Shown: positions 33,126-43,561, counted from the first letter of the stretch. The stretch: 64,000 nt of DNA from Aliiglaciecola sp. CAU 1673 (GCF_029223185.1 NZ_JARHUG010000008.1:1-64000), one strand, 5' to 3'. Notes: generated from the letters alone by a model not told the origin. A program made the numbers and translations.

Positions 33126-34519
33126 GCAATACGCTCCCGGTAGCGTTCAAGCTTTCCCAACGGCGATGCCTCAATGGCGCTCACCACCCGTTCCATTCTG
33201 GCGCTGCGTGAGCCCTTCACCAAAATGGTGATATCCCTTTGCTCCTGCAGCAGAAGGCTCTCGAGATGGGCGATGACACTCTGCACATCGCCAAAATGCC
33301 TTCCGGCCTCTTCAAATTGGTCGCTGGCCTGTTGACTGAGGACACCGAGGCTGACCAAATTGTCTATCCCGCGAGTCTTGGCGTACTGGCCGATCTCCTC
33401 ATGGTAGAAGCGGGCCTTTTCCCCCAACTCCGCCATGTCGCCCAGCACCAATACTCTTCTGCCACTAAAACTGGCCAGTAGATCGATAGCGGCCTGCGTA
33501 GATGCCACGTTGGCGTTGTAACTATCATCAATGACTTTGATTTGATTGGTCAGTTGCTTGATATTCAAACGCCCTTTTACCTGGGCCATCTGCTGTAAGC
33601 CCATTTTGACGTCCTCAAGGCTTGCCCCGACTTCCATGGCTAGCGCTGCGGCGCACAAGGCATTGGCCACGTTGTGCATGCCGGGTACCGCCAAAGACAG
33701 ATGGATGCTGCCTAGGGGCGTATGCATCTCGAATTCGGCGCAGCCATCCAAACCCAGGATCACATCTGAGGCACGAAAATCCCCTTGCTTTTCAGAGAAG
33801 GTTTGAATGCGCAGATCGTGCAGTTTTCCCTGCCAGAACTGCAGAAACTGACTATCACCATTTAGCACTGCCAAGCCACCGGCGGGCAGGCCCTTAAAGA
33901 TCTCACTTTTGGCCCTGGCTACCCCAAACAGGCTGCCGAATCCTTCCAAATGGGCGGCGGCGGCGTTCACGATGGTGGCGGCATCGGGTTTAGTCAGACT
34001 GGTGGTATAGGCAATTTCGCCTAAATGGTTAGCGCCAAGTTCGATCACGGCGTAGTCGTGATCTGCTTCAAGGCGCAGCAGCGTTAGCGGCACGCCGATG
34101 TCATTGTTAAAGTTGCCCTGGGTTGCCAGGACCTTACCTTTGCGTGAGAGGATGGAGGCGACCATCTCTTTGACCGTGGTCTTACCGCTGCTACCGGTAA
34201 TGGCGACGGTTTTGACCGGTACTTCATCGCGCACGGCTGCGGCCAGTTGCCCCAAAGCCAACTTGGTATCGTCCACTAAAATGGTCGGCAAGCCAATTTC
34301 CACCGGCTGAGATACCAACATGGCGCAAGCGCCCTTCTCTTTGGCAACCTGTGCAAAGGCGTGGCCATCAAAATTGGGCCCGCTTAGTGCAACGAACAGA
34401 TCGCCGGGCTTGATGGTACGGGTGTCGGTGCTCACGCCACCAACAGGCCGGTTCTCACCTTGCAAACTGGCCTTCAGCTTTGTGGCTATCCAATTAAGAT
34501 CTACCGAAATCACGCTCAT
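33119..34519 (-). CDS. murF: UDP-MurNAc-tripeptide-D-alanyl-D-alanine ligase
   Basis: A 466-residue cytoplasmic ligase that adds D-Ala-D-Ala, the product of ddlB in this cluster. The N-terminal domain has [18 protein letters not shown], the ATP loop is [13 protein letters not shown] (about 107-119), and [10 protein letters not shown] (about 320) and VLGDMAELG follow in the family order. It lies 6 bases after murE. Confidence 0.97.
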   Translation of the reverse strand: MSVISVDLNWIATKLKASLQGENRPVGGVSTDTRTIKPGDLFVALSGPNFDGHAFAQVAKEKGACAMLVSQPVEIGLPTILVDDTKLALGQLAAAVRDEVPVKTVAITGSSGKTTVKEMVASILSRKGKVLATQGNFNNDIGVPLTLLRLEADHDYAVIELGANHLGEIAYTTSLTKPDAATIVNAAAAHLEGFGSLFGVARAKSEIFKGLPAGGLAVLNGDSQFLQFWQGKLHDLRIQTFSEKQGDFRASDVILGLDGCAEFEMHTPLGSIHLSLAVPGMHNVANALCAAALAMEVGASLEDVKMGLQQMAQVKGRLNIKQLTNQIKVIDDSYNANVASTQAAIDLLASFSGRRVLVLGDMAELGEKARFYHEEIGQYAKTRGIDNLVSLGVLSQQASDQFEEAGRHFGDVQSVIAHLESLLLQEQRDITILVKGSRSARMERVVSAIEASPLGKLERYRERIAC

Positions 34520-34525
34520 ATCCTC

Positions 34526-36040
34526 TCAATGTGCGGTTTGCTTAAATTGCGCCACCAGCGACGCGGCAAACTCTCGTTCGTCATAGTCCAGCTTCTGATC
34601 ACCAATAAGCTGGTAAGTTTCATGGCCTTTTCCCGCCAGCAAAATCAGGTCCCCTGGCAGGGCCTGTTCGACGGCAAGCTTGATGGCCTTTTTCCTGTCT
34701 AGTTCCACTTGCACGCTTTGGGGCTCACTGCACCCCTCAAGAATGTCCCTGGCAATGGCCGCAGGGTCTTCAGAGCGGCTGTTGTCATTGGTCAAAATAA
34801 CTCTGTCGGCAAAGGCCTGGGCTACCTGCCCCATCAATGGCCGCTTGCCTTTATCGCGGTCACCACCGCAACCAAATACACACCAGACCTGCCCTCGGGC
34901 ATGGGCCTTAATCGCCTTTAGCGCCTGCTCCAGGGCATCCGGGGTATGGGCATAATCCACCACCAGAGCGGCCATGCCTTCTGTCTTAAACACATCCAGG
35001 CGACCGGGTACCGGATTAAGCTTTGCAACTTGTTCGGCCAGGATGGAAAGTGGTCGCCCTAAACTCAAATGCGCTGCCAGGGCGCCCAGTAGATTGAGCA
35101 CATTAAATGGCCCTAACAAACGGGTTTGAATGGTGGCCTGTCCCCAACTGCTGTCCAACCGGAAGCGGGTGCCTTGAGGCAAGTACTCCACGTCCTTGGC
35201 AATCACAAAGCGATGCTGTGCATATTTAGGCTGCTCTAAGCCGAAAAACACCGGGGTTTGCGCACTGCCGCACAGACTCAGCCAATTGCGGCTTTCACTG
35301 TCTTCCTGATTGAGCACCACGTGTTTCAGCCCGGGCTGCTTGAGCAGCAAGCGTTTAGCTGCCGCATAACGATTCATATCGCCGTGGTAATCAAGGTGGT
35401 CTCGGGTCAGATTGGTGAAGATGGCCGCATCCATTTTCAGTGCTTTGATACGATGCTGCACCAAGGCATGGGAGGATGCTTCAAGGGCCACTACCCCCGC
35501 CCCCTGGCTGTGCATTTGATTAAGCAAACGGTGCATGCTGATGGCGTCAGGCGTGGTATTGCCCACGTCTTGCAGCGCATCCAGCATACCAGCCCCTAAA
35601 GTGCCGATAGTGCCAGCCGGGGTACCGCTTAGCGTCGCCAGTTGCGCACAGAGCTGCACCGTGGAGGTTTTACCGTTGGTACCGGTCACACCAATCACCT
35701 GCATGGCATCGGCGGGATGGCCATAAAACTCGGCCGCCAGCGCAGACAGCTGCTCCTGCAGACGATAAAACTGGATGATCATGGACTGCTCACGCATTTC
35801 CATCTGACCATGCTGCTTTTCATCTTCTGTTTCTGCCAGGATGGCTTTAGCGCCAAGGCTTATGGCTTGAGGAATGAAATCACGGCCATCCAGTCGATGT
35901 CCGGTTACGGCCACAAAGAGTTTGTGAATGGCCACTTCGCGGCTATCCAACACCATATCTTCCATCTCGATGGCGGGCGCTTCGATACCAAAGGGCATCA
36001 GCAGGCGGCGCAGGTTAGGCAAAGCGGGTTTAGCTTTCAT
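34526..36040 (-). CDS. murE: UDP-MurNAc-dipeptide-2,6-diaminopimelate ligase
   Basis: A 504-residue cytoplasmic ligase that adds the third residue of the stem peptide. VLDSREVAIHKLFVAV lies in the N-terminal domain, VIGVTGTNGKTSTVQL (about 112-127) is the ATP loop, and VDYAHTPDALEQAL the central signature. The specificity motif that reads DNPR in E. coli is DNSR here (in LTNDNSRSEDP); the Arg that contacts the diaminopimelate carboxylate is kept, so meso-diaminopimelate is still the likely substrate. ATG 36040 is preferred by its match to the family; it lies 11 bases inside ftsI. Confidence 0.96.
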   Translation of the reverse strand: MKAKPALPNLRRLLMPFGIEAPAIEMEDMVLDSREVAIHKLFVAVTGHRLDGRDFIPQAISLGAKAILAETEDEKQHGQMEMREQSMIIQFYRLQEQLSALAAEFYGHPADAMQVIGVTGTNGKTSTVQLCAQLATLSGTPAGTIGTLGAGMLDALQDVGNTTPDAISMHRLLNQMHSQGAGVVALEASSHALVQHRIKALKMDAAIFTNLTRDHLDYHGDMNRYAAAKRLLLKQPGLKHVVLNQEDSESRNWLSLCGSAQTPVFFGLEQPKYAQHRFVIAKDVEYLPQGTRFRLDSSWGQATIQTRLLGPFNVLNLLGALAAHLSLGRPLSILAEQVAKLNPVPGRLDVFKTEGMAALVVDYAHTPDALEQALKAIKAHARGQVWCVFGCGGDRDKGKRPLMGQVAQAFADRVILTNDNSRSEDPAAIARDILEGCSEPQSVQVELDRKKAIKLAVEQALPGDLILLAGKGHETYQLIGDQKLDYDEREFAASLVAQFKQTAH

Positions 36041-37787
36041 TGCCTTTCCCTCCCTGAACCGCGGCCAAAGAAGATACGGTCTTGGCATCCGGTGGTATGT
36101 TCATCATTTGCAGTGCACCGGCCATGACTTTCGAAAATACCGGCGCCGCCGTATCACCGGCATAATAAAGATCGCCGCCGGGCTCATTGATCAGGATGAC
36201 CACTACCAGGCGCGGGTCGGATACCGGTGCCAGACCGGCAAAAATATTCACGTATTCTTCGCCGTAGCCACCGGCTACCGCCTTGCGGCTGGTACCGGTT
36301 TTACCGGCCACGCGGTAGCCGGGAACCCTGGCTTTGGTGGCGGTGCCGCCTTCCAGCGTCACATGCTCAAGCATCTCCACAACAGCCTTGGCATTACTTT
36401 CACTCAACACCCGCTCTGCCGGAAGCGGATTTTCCTGGTGGACGATGGTTAATGGGCGTTTTAAACCGTAGGTGCCAAGGATGCTGTACATCCTGGCCAA
36501 CTGAATTGTGGTCACCGACAAACCATAACCAAAGGACAGGGTAGCCATCTCGAAATCAGACCAACGGCGTCTTTCATGAAAGATACCGCCACTCTCACCG
36601 ACCAAATTGGTGCCGGTATCGCCGACCAGCCCCATTTGGTAGTAAAGGTCGATAAAATGCTCTTTGGGTACCGACAAGGCCAGCTTAGAAGTCCCCATAT
36701 TGCTGGACTTGCGAATAATACCGGTTAGATCCAAGGGACCGTAGTTTTTGGAATCTTGGACCATACTGCCCCCCACTCGCATCCAGCCAGGAGAAGTGTC
36801 AATCACATCACCGAGCTTGGCTGAGCCAAATTCCAAGGCAGAAACCACTGCCAGCGGTTTGGCCGTGGAGCCAGGCTCAAAGGTATCGGTGATGGCCCGA
36901 TTGCGCATTTTGTGCGGCGCGGCATCGGCGCGGTTATTGGGGTTGTAAGAAGGGCTATTGACCATGGCCAAGATCTCACCGCTGTGAATATCCACCACCA
37001 CAGCCGAGCCTGAGGCCGCCTTATACACACCGACCGCTTGTTTCAATTCGCGGTAGGCCAGCGCCTGGATCCGTTGGTCGATGGTTAACTGCAGGTTTTT
37101 GCCCGATTCACCTTGTGTCTCATCGAGGATCTCTACCTGACGTCCCTTGGCATCACTGCGAATCTTGCGTGAGCCGGGCGTACCGGTCAGCCAATCGTTG
37201 TAAAGCCGTTCTATGCCTTCGATGCCCTTATCATCCACATCAGTAAAGCCGATAAGCTGTGCGGAGACTTCACCGGCAGGATAATAGCGGCGTGATTCAT
37301 TGCGCAGGTAGATACCCGGTAAATCCAGCTGGTCAACATAGCTGGCCATGGCCGGTGAAACCTGACGCTGGATGTAAACAAAGCGGCGGGCAGGATTGGA
37401 CAAGCGCTCACGCAGGGTATTCAAATCTTGTCCCAGCACATCGGCAAGCGCTTTCCAGCGCCGCATATCATCAAAACCACCATTCTCATGCACAATCTTA
37501 GGGTCGGCATAGATGGCGCGAACCGGCACACTTACCGCTAACTCCTCACCATTGCGGTCAGTGATAATGCCGCGGCTCACCTGGGTATAGCGGGTACGCT
37601 TGGTACGATTATCACCTTGCTGAATCAGGGAGTCGGGCTCGATCACCTGAATAAAAGCTGCACGCATTACCAATACCGCAAAGACGGATACCACCACTGT
37701 GGCAACTAATACAAAACGCCACTCTACCAGTCTTGGCTTGGCATTTTTTTTGGCGTGATGTGCGGTACGATAAGTGCTGTGGTTCAT
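36030..37787 (-). CDS. ftsI: septal transpeptidase FtsI (penicillin-binding protein 3)
   Basis: A 585-residue class B PBP that cross-links septal peptidoglycan with FtsW. A short cytoplasmic segment and one membrane helix (about 26-47) precede the dimerisation domain (about 60-220). In the transpeptidase domain the active-site motifs are STAKPLAV (nucleophile Ser about 305), SSN (in IRKSSNMG, about 360) and KTGTS (about 490). The gene starts four bases inside ftsL. Confidence 0.97.
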   Translation of the reverse strand: MNHSTYRTAHHAKKNAKPRLVEWRFVLVATVVVSVFAVLVMRAAFIQVIEPDSLIQQGDNRTKRTRYTQVSRGIITDRNGEELAVSVPVRAIYADPKIVHENGGFDDMRRWKALADVLGQDLNTLRERLSNPARRFVYIQRQVSPAMASYVDQLDLPGIYLRNESRRYYPAGEVSAQLIGFTDVDDKGIEGIERLYNDWLTGTPGSRKIRSDAKGRQVEILDETQGESGKNLQLTIDQRIQALAYRELKQAVGVYKAASGSAVVVDIHSGEILAMVNSPSYNPNNRADAAPHKMRNRAITDTFEPGSTAKPLAVVSALEFGSAKLGDVIDTSPGWMRVGGSMVQDSKNYGPLDLTGIIRKSSNMGTSKLALSVPKEHFIDLYYQMGLVGDTGTNLVGESGGIFHERRRWSDFEMATLSFGYGLSVTTIQLARMYSILGTYGLKRPLTIVHQENPLPAERVLSESNAKAVVEMLEHVTLEGGTATKARVPGYRVAGKTGTSRKAVAGGYGEEYVNIFAGLAPVSDPRLVVVILINEPGGDLYYAGDTAAPVFSKVMAGALQMMNIPPDAKTVSSLAAVQGGKGNES

Positions 37788-38104
37788 TTTATCTGTACCA
37801 CCACTTCATCCTGAGGCAAGGGACGGCGCATGCTGAGCTGCTTTTGCACCATGCTTTCCAGACGGTTATGTTCGGTCAGGGCACTTTGTTCAAGCACCAG
37901 GTGACGCCATTCCACATCCAACTGATCACGTTCCTGCATCAGTTGTTCATGCACTATGGTCAGCTGACGATTATGGTGAGCACTTAAGATCACGGCGCCC
38001 GCGCTGGTCAGCACCATTAAATACAACAAAACCCGCCCAAGGTGGCGAGTCAGGTCTGTCCACAGCAGGACAACGAGATTGAATTGGGTCTGGCCGTCTT
38101 TCAT
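37784..38104 (-). CDS. ftsL: cell division protein FtsL
   Basis: A 106-residue bitopic protein with one membrane helix (about 21-40, [20 protein letters not shown]) and a periplasmic coiled coil with leucine-zipper spacing (about 45-90). Sequence conservation is low in this family, so the call rests on topology, length and position between rsmH and ftsI, overlapping each by four bases. Confidence 0.93.
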   Translation of the reverse strand: MKDGQTQFNLVVLLWTDLTRHLGRVLLYLMVLTSAGAVILSAHHNRQLTIVHEQLMQERDQLDVEWRHLVLEQSALTEHNRLESMVQKQLSMRRPLPQDEVVVQIK

Positions 38105-39036
38105 AGCTTTTCGGCCACCCTTAATACTGAGCTTCGGGCCCGGTTATTAACCGAAAGCTCCGCCTCTGAGGGCATAATGGCTTTACCGATCAGGCGCATC
38201 GCCTTACTGGCTTGCAGCTCTTCTTCTCGTACTGGCAAACCAGCCGGCACTTGTTTGCCTTTGCTCTGCTCACGCATAAAGCGTTTTACCAGACGATCCT
38301 CCAAAGAATGGAAACTGATAATGGCAAGGCGTCCGCCCGGCTTTAGCAAGGTAAGCGCCTGCTGCATGGCCGAGGTGATTTCATCCAGTTCACCATTGAT
38401 ATGAATACGAATGGCTTGGAAACTGCGGGTGGCCGGATGCTTGTGCTTATCTTTAAAAGGCACGGCAGCATCAATGAGTTTTGCCAGTTGCAGAGTGCGG
38501 GTCAACGGCTGCTCGTCACGGCTGTTGACGATGGCTTGCGCAATACGCCAGGCAAAGCGCTCTTCACCGTATTCACGCAGTACCCTTGCAATCACTTCAG
38601 CGTCGGCTTGTGCCAGCCACTGCGCAGCACTGATACCGCTGCTGGTGTCCATGCGCATATCCAGCGGGCCGTCCCGCATAAAGCTAAAGCCACGCTCGGC
38701 ATCATCCAGTTGCGGGGAGGATACACCGAGATCCATCAATACGCCGTCGATGCAACCTACCAGACCAAGTCGTTCGGCCTGATGCTGCATTTCAGAAAAA
38801 GGACAATGGAAAATCTGGAAGCGGGGATCGCCGGCTAAGGCCGACGCGGCTTCGATGGCGACAGGATCACGGTCAAAGGCAATCAGACGACCGGCGGATG
38901 AAAGCTTGGCTAAAACGGCACGCGAATGCCCGCCACGACCGAAAGTCGCGTCGAGATAGATGCCGTCGGGTTGGATTGCCAGGGCCTCAATCGACTCTTG
39001 CAACAACACCGACTGATGAACAAAGTCGGTGGACAT
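38101..39036 (-). CDS. rsmH: 16S rRNA (cytosine1402-N4)-methyltransferase
   Basis: A 311-residue SAM-dependent enzyme (formerly MraW) that modifies the ribosomal P site together with RsmI, which is also in this window. The N-terminus has [13 protein letters not shown], the SAM site is [16 protein letters not shown] (about 33-48), and [18 protein letters not shown] (about 104-121) and [19 protein letters not shown] (near 235) are signatures. ATG 39036 overlaps the mraZ stop by one base (TAATG). Confidence 0.97.
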   Translation of the reverse strand: MSTDFVHQSVLLQESIEALAIQPDGIYLDATFGRGGHSRAVLAKLSSAGRLIAFDRDPVAIEAASALAGDPRFQIFHCPFSEMQHQAERLGLVGCIDGVLMDLGVSSPQLDDAERGFSFMRDGPLDMRMDTSSGISAAQWLAQADAEVIARVLREYGEERFAWRIAQAIVNSRDEQPLTRTLQLAKLIDAAVPFKDKHKHPATRSFQAIRIHINGELDEITSAMQQALTLLKPGGRLAIISFHSLEDRLVKRFMREQSKGKQVPAGLPVREEELQASKAMRLIGKAIMPSEAELSVNNRARSSVLRVAEKL

Positions 39037-39494
39037 TATAGTGAAAAGTCCTGCAATCTCTCGGTTAGTTCGAAGCCACCCTGCTGCTCCGTATCGATAT
39101 CCTGATGAATCTGCTGCTGCCAAATATCAGCATCCCAGAGTTCAAACTTGTTCAACTGCCCCACTAACATGATCTGTTTATCGAGCTTGGCGTGCTGGCG
39201 CAGTGGGCCACTCAACAGGAACCGGCCGTTATTGTCCATCGCCCCTTCCAATGCATAACCCAACAACAGCCGCTGTAAGCGACGCTCATGAGGGTTCATG
39301 CTGGAGAGACGACTGAGTTTAAGTTCGATTTCTTCCCATTCGGAAAGTGGGTAAAGCAGCAAACAAGGTTGCTGGATATCAATGGTACACACCAGCTGTC
39401 CCTGACAATCATCCAGCAAAGCTTGGCGGTAACGGGTTGGAATCGTTACTCGTCCTTTGTTGTCCAGATTGATTGCATTAGCGCCGCGGAACAT
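39036..39494 (-). CDS. mraZ: transcriptional regulator MraZ
   Basis: A 152-residue protein with two SpoVT/AbrB-like repeats. [23 protein letters not shown] is spread over the first repeat and [17 protein letters not shown] over the second, both with the DxxGR core. MraZ represses its own dcw operon by binding TGGG-type repeats just downstream of the promoter, and such repeats are present at 39520-39544. Confidence 0.96.
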   Translation of the reverse strand: MFRGANAINLDNKGRVTIPTRYRQALLDDCQGQLVCTIDIQQPCLLLYPLSEWEEIELKLSRLSSMNPHERRLQRLLLGYALEGAMDNNGRFLLSGPLRQHAKLDKQIMLVGQLNKFELWDADIWQQQIHQDIDTEQQGGFELTERLQDFSL

Positions 39495-39519
39495 TCCCCT
39501 ACCTTTTTGCTCTTATTTT

Positions 39520-39544
39520 TCCACTTTTTGCCACTTTTACCCAC
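39520..39544 (-). promoter_or_regulatory. MraZ operator repeats
   Basis: On the minus strand GTGGG (39544-39540), GTGGC (39534-39530) and GTGGA (39524-39520) recur every 10 bases, the spacing known for MraZ boxes (TGGGN with 5-base spacers). They begin 8 bases downstream of the predicted -10 element. Confidence 0.8.
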
Positions 39545-39551
39545 AATCGTC

Positions 39552-39581
39552 AGTTTAGGTACCACCCACATGCAGTGTCAA
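39552..39581 (-). promoter_or_regulatory. dcw cluster promoter (Pmra)
   Basis: On the minus strand a perfect -35 TTGACA (39581-39576) and a -10 TAAACT (39557-39552) are 18 bases apart. Transcription would start near 39545, directly at the MraZ repeats, and read into mraZ. Confidence 0.75.
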
Positions 39582-39723
39582 GCACTATCAAGACGAAACA
39601 CTGGGCGTGAACACCAGAAAAATTAAGGCTTTGACCGAAGTTATTGATAAGGTGGGAGAAAGTGGAAAAACCGCTTTTAAGAATAAATATTGGCAGGGAA
39701 AGGTGAGGAAATGGAGAGAGCGA

Positions 39724-39740
39724 ACCCGGAGAATCCGGGT
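39724..39740 (-). terminator. hairpin after sapC-like gene
   Basis: ACCCGGA (39724-39730) and TCCGGGT (39734-39740) form a tight stem 12 bases after the stop at 39753. No T-run follows on the minus strand, so intrinsic termination is uncertain. Confidence 0.35.
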
Positions 39741-39752
39741 CCGCAACATTGC

Positions 39753-40520
39753 TTAAGCGTTTGCCGCTTCTGGCTGAGGAGCAGACTGTCTTGGCAGGAT
39801 CTGAATGGCTTCAACCGGCTTGTCAGTGTCTTGTGACATTTGTACCAAACGGTTGAGCTGCCCCATGGAACCGAGCATGGCATAGATGGCACCCAAGAAA
39901 CCGCTACGGTGCAGCTTAACGACTTCTTCGTCGCTTAGCTTCAGTAGCTTCTCTTCGTTGATGCTGTGCAGACCAGTCAGGCTGCGCTGCTCACCATCGG
40001 CGAAACGGATACCCAGGCGAATTTCTTCGATCAGGCCCAAATCGATGATCTGTTTGATGAACTCACGGGTCATATTCTCGCTGTTAACCAGATCGCCCAA
40101 CATTTTCTGCAGGTTTTCTAGACCTTGAGAAGGGGTACCGTCTTCGTTGAACAGGGCCACCCCTTCTTCCTTATTAACCAGTTCACTGTTCTCATCAATA
40201 AAGATAGAAAGCTGATTACCATTGGGGCGGATGTCGAAGGGATAGCGCTGCAGATTCATAGGTGCGAAGTGGCTTTTCCAGCCATCCTCTTTTACAAAGT
40301 AGTTGCTGCCTTCAACCAGGCCATACAGACCGGTTATGTAAAAGCGGTCAGAACCTTGGTCCTTGATCAGGACCAGTGGAATAGCGCTTGAGGCCCGCGC
40401 GAATTCGCGCACAGACACCCCGATCAAATGGGATTGCTTGGCATGGGCCAGTTTGGCATCTTGTTTAATCTTGATATCTTTGTGGACTTCTTTGTCCAAC
40501 AACACGTAGTTTTTCGCCAT
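39753..40520 (-). CDS. SapC family protein
   Basis: A 255-residue soluble protein of the SapC family, named after a protein encoded beside an S-layer gene in Campylobacter; its activity is unknown. The pattern of Lys-rich N-terminus, FARASSAIPLVLIKD, ITGLYGLVEGSNYFV, WKSHFAPMNLQRYPFDIRP and IFIDENSELVNKEEGVALF is family-typical. No signal peptide or membrane helix is visible. The C-terminus is Pro/Ala-rich. It stands between mraZ and a divergent PLP-enzyme gene and is not clearly part of an operon. No S-layer gene is nearby. Confidence 0.85.
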   Translation of the reverse strand: MAKNYVLLDKEVHKDIKIKQDAKLAHAKQSHLIGVSVREFARASSAIPLVLIKDQGSDRFYITGLYGLVEGSNYFVKEDGWKSHFAPMNLQRYPFDIRPNGNQLSIFIDENSELVNKEEGVALFNEDGTPSQGLENLQKMLGDLVNSENMTREFIKQIIDLGLIEEIRLGIRFADGEQRSLTGLHSINEEKLLKLSDEEVVKLHRSGFLGAIYAMLGSMGQLNRLVQMSQDTDKPVEAIQILPRQSAPQPEAANA

Positions 40521-40832
40521 TGTCTACTTCTCTTTATTCTAAAATATTGGGCGGGGACGATTTCCCTGCCGACATGGTTGAACAGGCTTTTTTGCACAAT
40601 GCACCGCTGCCCACCTGTTGCCTATTGCTTAGGTGGGGGCCAGTTTCCACGATTTCAATCTAAATGTCACCCGCGGACCAAAATTCCTGCTGCCGATTCA
40701 AAGTAAGCGCCTGATTTGCGGCTTGATTTGCTTTGTTAAAAAAAGTGATTGTGGTGACAACCCAGGCCAGACTTGCTTTTCTCGGCTGCTCTCGTTAGTT
40801 TCATGGCAACGTAAATACAGGGAACTTTAATC
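40521..40832. other. 312-base divergent intergenic region
   Basis: This lies between two genes that diverge, so it must hold both promoters, but I could not assign either with confidence. It contains the hairpin CCACCT (40611-40616) with AGGTGG (40631-40636). GGGAACTTTAATC just before the start at 40833 offers only a weak ribosome site. No small gene is evident. Confidence 0.5.
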
Positions 40833-41876
40833 ATGGGCAGACAATGGGTACATCAAGCCATAGAGAGTATTCAGGCAGATTTTCAGCGCTCTTCTGATAC
40901 CCACCTGATTAAGCTCAATTTCGCTGGATTTGATGATATTGATTTTTATCTTAAAGATGAGAGCACTCACCCCACAGGTAGCCTGAAGCACCGCTTGGCC
41001 CGTTCATTGTACTTATATGGCCTTACTAACGGTTGGATCCAGCAAGGAACCAGCATTATTGAGTCCTCTTCCGGCAGCACGGCCGTATCCGAAGCCTATT
41101 TTGCCCGCTTATTAGGCTTACCTTTTATTGCGGTGATGCCTAAACGCACGGCGGCCCGCAAGATCCAGCAAATCACCTTCTATGGTGGCCGCTGTCATTT
41201 TGTTGAGCAGAGCGATCAGATCTATGCCGAATCAGAACGACTGGCCAGAGAATTGAATGGCCATTATATGGATCAGTTTACCTATGCCGAGCGGGCAACC
41301 GATTGGCGTGGTAACAACAATATCGCCTGCAGTATATTCGAGCAAATGCAGTTTGAACGCTACCCGATCCCCGCCTGGATTATTATGAGCGCTGGTACTG
41401 GTGGCACAAGCGCCACCATTGGCCGCTACATTCGTTACCGCTGTTTTGATACTAAACTGCTGGTCGTCGACCCAGATAACTCGGTGTTTTATCCCTTTTA
41501 CCAAAGCGGCAATGCCGCTCTTACCTCCTGTGGCAGCCGTATCGAAGGGATTGGCCGGCCAAGAGTGGAGCCTTCCTTTGTTCCTTCCGTCGTAGATGAA
41601 ATGCTGCAAGTGCCAGATGGTGCCAGTATCGCCACCATGCTGTGGCTGGAAGCGCAATTAGGCCGCAAAGTGGGTCCCTCCACCGGTACTAATATGTGGG
41701 GGGCGTTGCAAAAAGCCGCGCAGATGCGCGAGAAAGGGGAAAAGGGCTCGATTGTGACCTTGCTGTGTGACAGCGGCGAGCGTTACCTCGATACCTATTA
41801 CAACGACACCTGGGTCATGGATAATATCGGTGACGTCGCACCGCATCAGCAGAGCCTCATTCAATTACTGACATAA
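40833..41876 (+). CDS. PLP-dependent cysteine synthase-like enzyme (fold type II)
   Basis: A 347-residue cytoplasmic protein of the cysteine synthase/cystathionine beta-synthase family. The PLP lysine lies in [11 protein letters not shown] (about residue 53; HPTGSxKxR is the family motif), [21 protein letters not shown] (about 76-96) binds the substrate and cofactor phosphate, and [18 protein letters not shown] (about 187-204) is the second phosphate loop. Compared with CysK the Asn of the SGNT loop is changed (SSGST), as in some desulfidase and beta-synthase branches. So the reaction could be cysteine synthesis or breakdown; the sequence does not decide. It lies 68 bases before msrPQ, a sulfur-repair system. 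Confidence 0.85.
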   Translation: MGRQWVHQAIESIQADFQRSSDTHLIKLNFAGFDDIDFYLKDESTHPTGSLKHRLARSLYLYGLTNGWIQQGTSIIESSSGSTAVSEAYFARLLGLPFIAVMPKRTAARKIQQITFYGGRCHFVEQSDQIYAESERLARELNGHYMDQFTYAERATDWRGNNNIACSIFEQMQFERYPIPAWIIMSAGTGGTSATIGRYIRYRCFDTKLLVVDPDNSVFYPFYQSGNAALTSCGSRIEGIGRPRVEPSFVPSVVDEMLQVPDGASIATMLWLEAQLGRKVGPSTGTNMWGALQKAAQMREKGEKGSIVTLLCDSGERYLDTYYNDTWVMDNIGDVAPHQQSLIQLLT

Positions 41877-41944
41877 AGACTGTAACCAAATGAGCCTTTT
41901 CCCTGTCTTAGCTCTATACAAAAGAAAAGACAGGAGAAGGCATT

Positions 41945-42943
41945 TTGTTGATTAAAAAATCTGGCCGCCATGACTACAAAGAGTCGCAGGTTACCGATGA
42001 GGCTATTTATCGCGACAGGCGCCGGCTGTTAAAACAAATGGGCTTTATCGGTGCCGGTGCGCTGTTGATGCAGAGCAAGGCGTCAGCCATTAACCTCTTT
42101 GCTGAAGACGACACCCAAGCTTTTGAGACCAGGCCCCTGAACTACCAAAACGCAGTCCCGGATAAGCAAATTCTGACCCCGGAAAACAAAGTCACCAGCC
42201 ATAACAACTTTTATGAATTTGGCACCGATAAAAGCGATCCCAAAGACAATGCACAGGCTTTTAAAGTAGATCCCTGGACATTGCGCATTGAAGGCGAAGT
42301 AGAAGCCCCTTTGACCTTAAGTTTTGAAGATCTATTCAAACTTTTCCCGCTGGAAGAGCGCATCTATCGCTTACGCTGTGTAGAGGCCTGGTCTATGGTT
42401 ATTCCTTGGATTGGCTTCCCGTTATCCGCTTTGTTGGAACAGGCGAAGCCACTTTCTAATGCCAAATACGTTGCTTTTGAAACCCTTTATGACCCACAGC
42501 AAATGCCCGGACAGCGTAATCGTTTTATTGGTGGCGGCATTGATTACCCTTACGAGGAAGGGCTCCGAATCGATGAAGCTGCCCATTCGCTGACCCTGCT
42601 GAGCGTAGGTCTATACGGAAAAACACTTCCGCCGCAAAATGGCGCACCCATTCGCCTGGTAGTGCCCTGGAAATATGGCTTTAAGAGCATCAAGTCTATT
42701 GTCCGTATCCGCCTGCAGGAAAAGCAACCGCGCACCACCTGGAACCGTTTGGCGCCTCAGGAATACGGTTTTTACGCCAACGTTAATCCCATGGTGGATC
42801 ACCCAAGGTGGAGTCAGGCCAGAGAGCGGCGTATCGATAAGGGTGGATTGTTCGCATCAAACCGTATTGATACACAACTTTTTAACGGCTATGAGGAAGT
42901 CGCCCCACTATATAAAGGCATGAATTTAAGGCACCATTACTGA
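41945..42943 (+). CDS. msrP: periplasmic methionine-sulfoxide reductase, molybdenum subunit MsrP
   Basis: A 332-residue molybdopterin enzyme of the sulfite oxidase fold that repairs oxidised methionines in envelope proteins, taking electrons from MsrQ. The Tat signal reads [14 protein letters not shown] (residues about 22-35). The molybdenum-ligating Cys is in [15 protein letters not shown] (about 142). The start is a TTG, either 41945 or 41948, after GGAG at about 41931; both give nearly the same protein. msrQ begins on the last base of its stop codon (TGATG). Confidence 0.95.
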   Translation: MLIKKSGRHDYKESQVTDEAIYRDRRRLLKQMGFIGAGALLMQSKASAINLFAEDDTQAFETRPLNYQNAVPDKQILTPENKVTSHNNFYEFGTDKSDPKDNAQAFKVDPWTLRIEGEVEAPLTLSFEDLFKLFPLEERIYRLRCVEAWSMVIPWIGFPLSALLEQAKPLSNAKYVAFETLYDPQQMPGQRNRFIGGGIDYPYEEGLRIDEAAHSLTLLSVGLYGKTLPPQNGAPIRLVVPWKYGFKSIKSIVRIRLQEKQPRTTWNRLAPQEYGFYANVNPMVDHPRWSQARERRIDKGGLFASNRIDTQLFNGYEEVAPLYKGMNLRHHY

Positions 42944-43548
42944 TGCGACGGGTGAGTTTTAGTTCCTTACAAATCACCCTCCTTAAGGCGCTTATTCATA
43001 TTTCCTGTCTGGGTACGGCACTTTGGTTTTATTACCAGGCTACGCTGGATAACCTTGGTGGCGATCCGGTAGAGGAGATACTGCATTTTACCGGCATCAG
43101 CACACTGAATATGTTGCTGCTGTCACTGGCCATGAGTCCTCTGGCTAAAGCTCTACGACAAGCGCAGTTTATCCGCTTCAGGCGCTTGCTCGGACTCTAT
43201 GCCTTCTTCTTCGCCGTTTTGCATCTTGGCAGTTATATCTTGTTTGAGCTGCAACTAGAGTGGAGCATGCTGCTATCGGAAATTATCGAAAGACCCTATA
43301 TCACTGTGGGCTTTGCCGCCTGGTTGATTTTGCTGACCATGACATTAACATCCACTCAGACCATACAGCGGAAAATGGGTAAAGCCTGGCAGAAGGTACA
43401 TAATGGCGTATATCTGACCGCCGCCCTGATTGGCCTGCACTATATGTGGTCTGTAAAAACCTTGACCGCTAAACCGATGCTCTATCTGGGTTTATTGATG
43501 CTGGCGCTATGGCTGAGAAGGGATAAGATTCGTCGCTGGTTATTTTAA
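42943..43548 (+). CDS. msrQ: haem-binding membrane subunit MsrQ
   Basis: A 201-residue ferric-reductase-like protein with about six membrane helices that passes electrons from the respiratory chain or a flavin reductase to MsrP. Histidines likely to bind haem are in KALIHISCLG (about 22), AVLHLGSYILFE (about 92) and ALIGLHYMWSVK (about 168); LSLAMSPLAKAL is family-typical. It is translationally coupled to msrP. A hairpin follows the stop. Confidence 0.94.
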   Translation: MRRVSFSSLQITLLKALIHISCLGTALWFYYQATLDNLGGDPVEEILHFTGISTLNMLLLSLAMSPLAKALRQAQFIRFRRLLGLYAFFFAVLHLGSYILFELQLEWSMLLSEIIERPYITVGFAAWLILLTMTLTSTQTIQRKMGKAWQKVHNGVYLTAALIGLHYMWSVKTLTAKPMLYLGLLMLALWLRRDKIRRWLF

Positions 43549-43561
43549 TTAGGCTAAAAAG

